Shown here: one piece after another, positions 7,136-9,597 of the stretch | Layout: every line of letters starts with the position of its first letter | How positions within the stretch are numbered: position 1 is the stretch's first letter | NCBI GenBank assembly: GCA_946408305.1 | Contig: CAMJRQ010000027.1 | Location: 1 to 9,597, forward strand | Length of the DNA: 9,597 nt | Reading direction: 5' to 3' | DNA from: an uncultured Prevotellaceae bacterium | GTDB lineage: Bacteria; Bacteroidota; Bacteroidia; Bacteroidales; Bacteroidaceae | Made by a program: the position numbers and the translations under genes | Notes under the pieces: generated by a model | What the model was told of the DNA's origin: nothing | Seen by the model: the letters and a program-made list of their open reading frames with translations, nothing else | Databases searched by the model: none

Positions 7136-7161
7136 CCTCCCTCAAGAGCTCTCGAGGGAGG
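7136..7161. repeat. 8-bp hairpin directly upstream of the mannosidase start
   Basis: CCTCCCTC (7136-7143) and GAGGGAGG (7154-7161) form a perfect 8-bp stem around AAGAGCTCTC. The stem ends two bases before the AAGGAG motif at 7164-7169. On the plus strand no T-run follows, so it is not a terminator for the receptor gene. Read on the minus strand it is followed by TTTTCTT, like a terminator for leftward transcription. The left arm can pair instead with GAGGGAG at 7099-7105, which overlaps the receptor stop codon. Confidence 0.65.
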
Positions 7162-7163
7162 AT

Positions 7164-7169
7164 AAGGAG
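7164..7169 (+). promoter_or_regulatory. Shine-Dalgarno-like AAGGAG that bears on start choice
   Basis: AAGGAG abuts and overlaps the first base of the GTG at 7169, giving no spacing for that start, but it sits 8 nt before the in-frame TTG at 7178, a normal spacing. In Bacteroidales the Shine-Dalgarno signal is weakly used, so this does not settle the choice. Both starts leave a usable signal peptide. Confidence 0.4.
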
Positions 7170-9433
7170 TGAGAAAGTTGCGAATCGTCCTGTGGCTTGC
7201 CACCTTGATAGTGGCGGCCACGCTGAGAGCCCAGACGGAGCACACCTCGATGGTGTCTCCGCTGATGGGATGCGCCAGCGGCAAGTGCCTGCCCCACGCG
7301 GCCATGCCGTTCGGGATGGTGGAGTTGGCGCCCGACAATTTCACCAACAGCTCGGGCTACGAATACTCGCGCCCCTTCGTGGTGGGCTTCACCCACACGC
7401 ACAAGAACGGCGGCGGGGGTTGCGACTTCCAGGACATCTCCTTCATGCCCATCACCGATTCCGTGTGGCACGCCTCCGCCCAGCGCTACCCCAACCTGCG
7501 CAGCGCCGTCAGCCACGACGCCGATGCTGAGCACTGGGAGCCCGGCTACTACCGCCTGCGCCTGCTTTCCTACGACATCCTGGCCGAGCTCACGGCCACG
7601 CCCCGCTGCGGCATCCACCGCTACACCTACCCCGAGGGGCAGACGTCGCGACTGGCCATCGACCTGAACTTCGGCTGCCAACATTCCTGCACCATCTGGC
7701 CCGACGAGGACTTCGACACCGTCCTGGCCGCCCGGCTCGAGATTCCCGACCGCTACACGGTGCGCGGCTATCGCATCTCCCACGGCTGGTGCCCCGAGCA
7801 GCACGTCTATTTCTCGGCCCGCTTCTCGAAGCCCATCCGCTCCCTGCGCCTCTATGACCAGACACGCCTCACGCTCGAGACCGACGACATCCGCGACATC
7901 TCGCTCAGCGGGCGCGACGTGCGGGTGCTGCTCGAGTTCGCCGACGACGACGCTTCGCCGCTCGAAGCCTCGGTGGGCATCTCGCCCGTGAGCATCGACG
8001 GGGCCGAGCGGAACCGCCGCCACGAGGCGGGACGCCGCAGCTTCGACCAACTGCGCCGCCGTGCCCACCTGGCATGGGAGAAGGAGCTCGGAGCCGTCGG
8101 CATCGACGATGCCATGAGCCCCCAGAAGCAGGTCTTCTACACCTGCCTCTACTACGCGCTGCTCTATCCCCAGCTCTACTGCGACGTCGACGGCCGCTAC
8201 CGCAGCAGCGACCGCCGCGTCCATCGCGCCCGCTTCCCCTACTATGCCGGCGTGCTGGGCCTCTGGGACACCTTCCGCGCACAGAACCCGCTCATCACCC
8301 TGCTCCACCCCGAGGTGATGAACAGCCTCATGCGCACGTTCCTGGAGCACTATCGCCACTGCGGGCAGCTGCCCATCTGGACGCTCGGCGGGCAGGAGAA
8401 CATGTGCATGATTGGCTACCACGCCATGCCCGTCATCGCCGACGCCTATCGCAAGGGCGTGCGCCGATACGACGCCGAGGCGCTCTTCCAGGCCATGAAG
8501 GCCTCGGCCAGCCGCGACACCTTCGGCTATTTTCTGAAGGACTACCGCGGGTCGGTCAACTACCTGCGCTACCACTACGTGCCCTGCGACAAGGAAATCA
8601 CCTCGGTGTCGAAGACGCTCGAGTATTGCTACGACGACTGGTGCATCGCCCAGATGGCCCGCATGCTGGGCCACGAGGACGACCGCCGGCGCTACGAGGC
8701 CCAGTCGCAATGGTATCGCAACCTCTTCGACCCTCAGACGCTCTTCATGCGCGGCCGCGACAGCCAGGGCCGATGGCGAACCCCCTTCGACCCTCACTAC
8801 AGCAACCACTACCGCCCCGACGACGACTTCTGCGAGGGCACGGCCTGGCAGTGGACCTTCTTCGTGCCGCACGACGGCCCGGGGCTTATCAGCCTCTTTG
8901 GCGGGCGCGAGCGTTTCCTCGAACGGCTCGACTCGCTCTTCACCACCTCGTCCGAGCTGCGGGGCGAGCACGTGGCGGCCGACATCAGCGGCCTCATCGG
9001 CCAGTATGCCCACGGCAACGAGCCCAGCCACCACATCGCCTACATGTATAACTATGCCGGCGAGCCCTGGCGCGCCCAGCAGCGGCTCTCGCAAATCATG
9101 TACACGCTCTACGACCCCTCTCCCTGGGGCTTCTGCGGCGACGAAGACACTGGCCAGATGTCCTCGTGGTTCGTCATCTCGGCCATGGGCTTCTATCCGC
9201 TCACCCACGGCGACGGCCGCTATGCCATGGGCACACCACTCTTCCGCCGCCTCACGTTGCGCCACGCCCGCGGCACGCTCACCGTGCTGGCCCCCGAAGC
9301 CTCGCGCAGCCACTGCTACGTCCGTGCCGTCACCCTCAACGGCCAGCCCCACCCCGAGCCCTGGTTCACCCACGAGGAACTCTTCGACGGCAACGTCACC
9401 CTCCACTTCCAGATGAGCGACACCCACCCCTGA
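7169..9433 (+). CDS. Secreted GH92 alpha-mannosidase
   Basis: The 754-residue product is a calcium-dependent exo-alpha-mannosidase of family GH92, which trims alpha-mannosides such as those of N-glycans and yeast mannan with inversion. A signal peptide (about 1-22, ending LRAQ) targets the periplasm and no lipobox is seen. The N-terminal beta-sandwich carries SPLMGCASG, AAMPFGMVELAPDN and FTHTHKNGGGGCDF. The (alpha/alpha)6 barrel carries GLWDTFR (Asp367), TLEYCYDDW (485-491 from Glu485), EGTAWQW (Glu556, matching the family's general acid), HGNEPSHH (615-622) and GDEDTGQMSSWF, whose Asp658 and Asp660 correspond to the catalytic-base pair of characterised members. Length is normal for the family and all key residues are present. 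The linkage (1,2, 1,3, 1,4 or 1,6) cannot be assigned. A stop at 7163-7165 limits the start to GTG 7169 or TTG 7178; the next in-frame ATG would lose the signal peptide. No SusC/SusD pair is adjacent. Confidence 0.94.
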   Translation: MRKLRIVLWLATLIVAATLRAQTEHTSMVSPLMGCASGKCLPHAAMPFGMVELAPDNFTNSSGYEYSRPFVVGFTHTHKNGGGGCDFQDISFMPITDSVWHASAQRYPNLRSAVSHDADAEHWEPGYYRLRLLSYDILAELTATPRCGIHRYTYPEGQTSRLAIDLNFGCQHSCTIWPDEDFDTVLAARLEIPDRYTVRGYRISHGWCPEQHVYFSARFSKPIRSLRLYDQTRLTLETDDIRDISLSGRDVRVLLEFADDDASPLEASVGISPVSIDGAERNRRHEAGRRSFDQLRRRAHLAWEKELGAVGIDDAMSPQKQVFYTCLYYALLYPQLYCDVDGRYRSSDRRVHRARFPYYAGVLGLWDTFRAQNPLITLLHPEVMNSLMRTFLEHYRHCGQLPIWTLGGQENMCMIGYHAMPVIADAYRKGVRRYDAEALFQAMKASASRDTFGYFLKDYRGSVNYLRYHYVPCDKEITSVSKTLEYCYDDWCIAQMARMLGHEDDRRRYEAQSQWYRNLFDPQTLFMRGRDSQGRWRTPFDPHYSNHYRPDDDFCEGTAWQWTFFVPHDGPGLISLFGGRERFLERLDSLFTTSSELRGEHVAADISGLIGQYAHGNEPSHHIAYMYNYAGEPWRAQQRLSQIMYTLYDPSPWGFCGDEDTGQMSSWFVISAMGFYPLTHGDGRYAMGTPLFRRLTLRHARGTLTVLAPEASRSHCYVRAVTLNGQPHPEPWFTHEELFDGNVTLHFQMSDTHP

Positions 9434-9597
9434 GGGTTTCAGTTTCACAATACCTTCAACAAACTTTACATCACGCCACACTCTCGCATGACTTTTCGCG
9501 GACATTTTCTTCTTTCCGGTTCCGAGCGAAAGCCAACAAGAACCAAGACAACGTGTAGTTTTGGCCAACGCAACACGTTGTTTTGCCCCGAACAACA
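9434..9597. other. Non-coding 3' flank
   Basis: GC content and codon character fall away after the mannosidase stop. Apart from the inverted repeat at 9544-9585 and a TAGTTTTG (9556-9563) that fits the -7 consensus on the plus strand without a -33 partner, I see no gene. A frame opening at ATG 9488 stays open to the window edge (36 codons), but its translation shows no recognisable family. Confidence 0.5.
9544..9585 (+). terminator. Possible intrinsic terminator or structured repeat after the mannosidase
   Basis: The arms at 9544-9556 (CAAGACAACGTGT) and 9573-9585 (ACACGTTGTTTTG) pair over 13 positions with one G-U. The loop of 16 nt contains its own palindrome TTGGCCAA (9561-9568). In the plus direction the core ACAACGTGT/ACACGTTGT stem runs into TTT, which would fit a terminator. 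The T-run is short, the hairpin lies 110 bp past the stop codon, and the structure could equally be a repeat element. Confidence 0.4.

Noticed and set aside
7136..7161. Intrinsic terminator of the receptor gene
   Set aside because: The stem is good but is followed by ATAAGGAG on the plus strand, not by a T-run.
9544..9590. Integron attC-like site
   Set aside because: The arms do not carry the RYYYAAC/GTTRRRY core pairs and no integrase or gene cassette is visible.
7142..9595. Minus-strand open frame of 817 codons opposite the mannosidase
   Set aside because: Same GC-driven antisense artefact; the plus strand encodes an unmistakable GH92 enzyme throughout.
9488..9597. Small open frame starting MTFRGHF and running off the right edge
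   Set aside because: No family resemblance, it overlaps the inverted repeat, and the window ends before it can be judged.

Overview
The window looks like chromosomal DNA from a GC-rich member of the Bacteroidales, possibly Prevotellaceae; the family-level guess is weak. Three things point this way. Candidate promoters match the Bacteroidetes -7 consensus TAnnTTTG. There is a family GH92 alpha-mannosidase, an enzyme class typical of gut and oral Bacteroidales. A seven-base tandem repeat of the AGTTAAG type lies in one intergenic gap. Sampled coding lines are about 60-70% GC, while the divergent intergenic region drops to about 40% in places.

Layout, left to right. (1) 1-1966, minus strand: a membrane-anchored nucleotide-sugar 4,6-dehydratase of the WbpM/PglF/CapD type, cut by the left edge probably within a few residues of its end. 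(2) 1967-2155: a divergent promoter region with one candidate -7 box per strand and a hairpin-forming inverted repeat over the minus-strand box. (3) 2156-7100, plus strand: three closely spaced genes. They encode a 525-residue membrane polyferredoxin that fuses a NapH-like half to a NapG-like half, a 469-residue aldo/keto reductase with a twin-arginine lipoprotein signal and two C-terminal iron-sulfur motifs, and a 618-residue TonB-dependent outer-membrane receptor without the N-terminal extension of SusC-type receptors. (4) 7101-7168: a short gap with four 7-bp tandem repeats and two mutually exclusive stems. (5) 7169-9433, plus strand: a secreted GH92 alpha-mannosidase. (6) 9434-9597: non-coding end with a long imperfect inverted repeat that may be a terminator.

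The most interesting part is the redox pair at 2156-5161. The polyferredoxin has four N-terminal membrane segments, two NapH-type CxxxCP motifs, two cytoplasmic-type [4Fe-4S] motifs, then an internal twin-arginine pair before a fifth hydrophobic stretch, then four more cluster motifs. This predicts cytoplasmic clusters on one side and a four-cluster domain outside. The next gene encodes a reductase that is itself predicted to be exported through Tat and lipid-anchored, with its AKR catalytic tetrad intact. Together they suggest an envelope electron relay that feeds an exported aldo/keto reductase, a compartment where free NADPH is not expected. The substrate is unknown. The receptor just downstream is a candidate importer of the substrate or of a required cofactor, but only gene order supports that.

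No tRNA, rRNA, CRISPR array, insertion sequence or integrase was seen.
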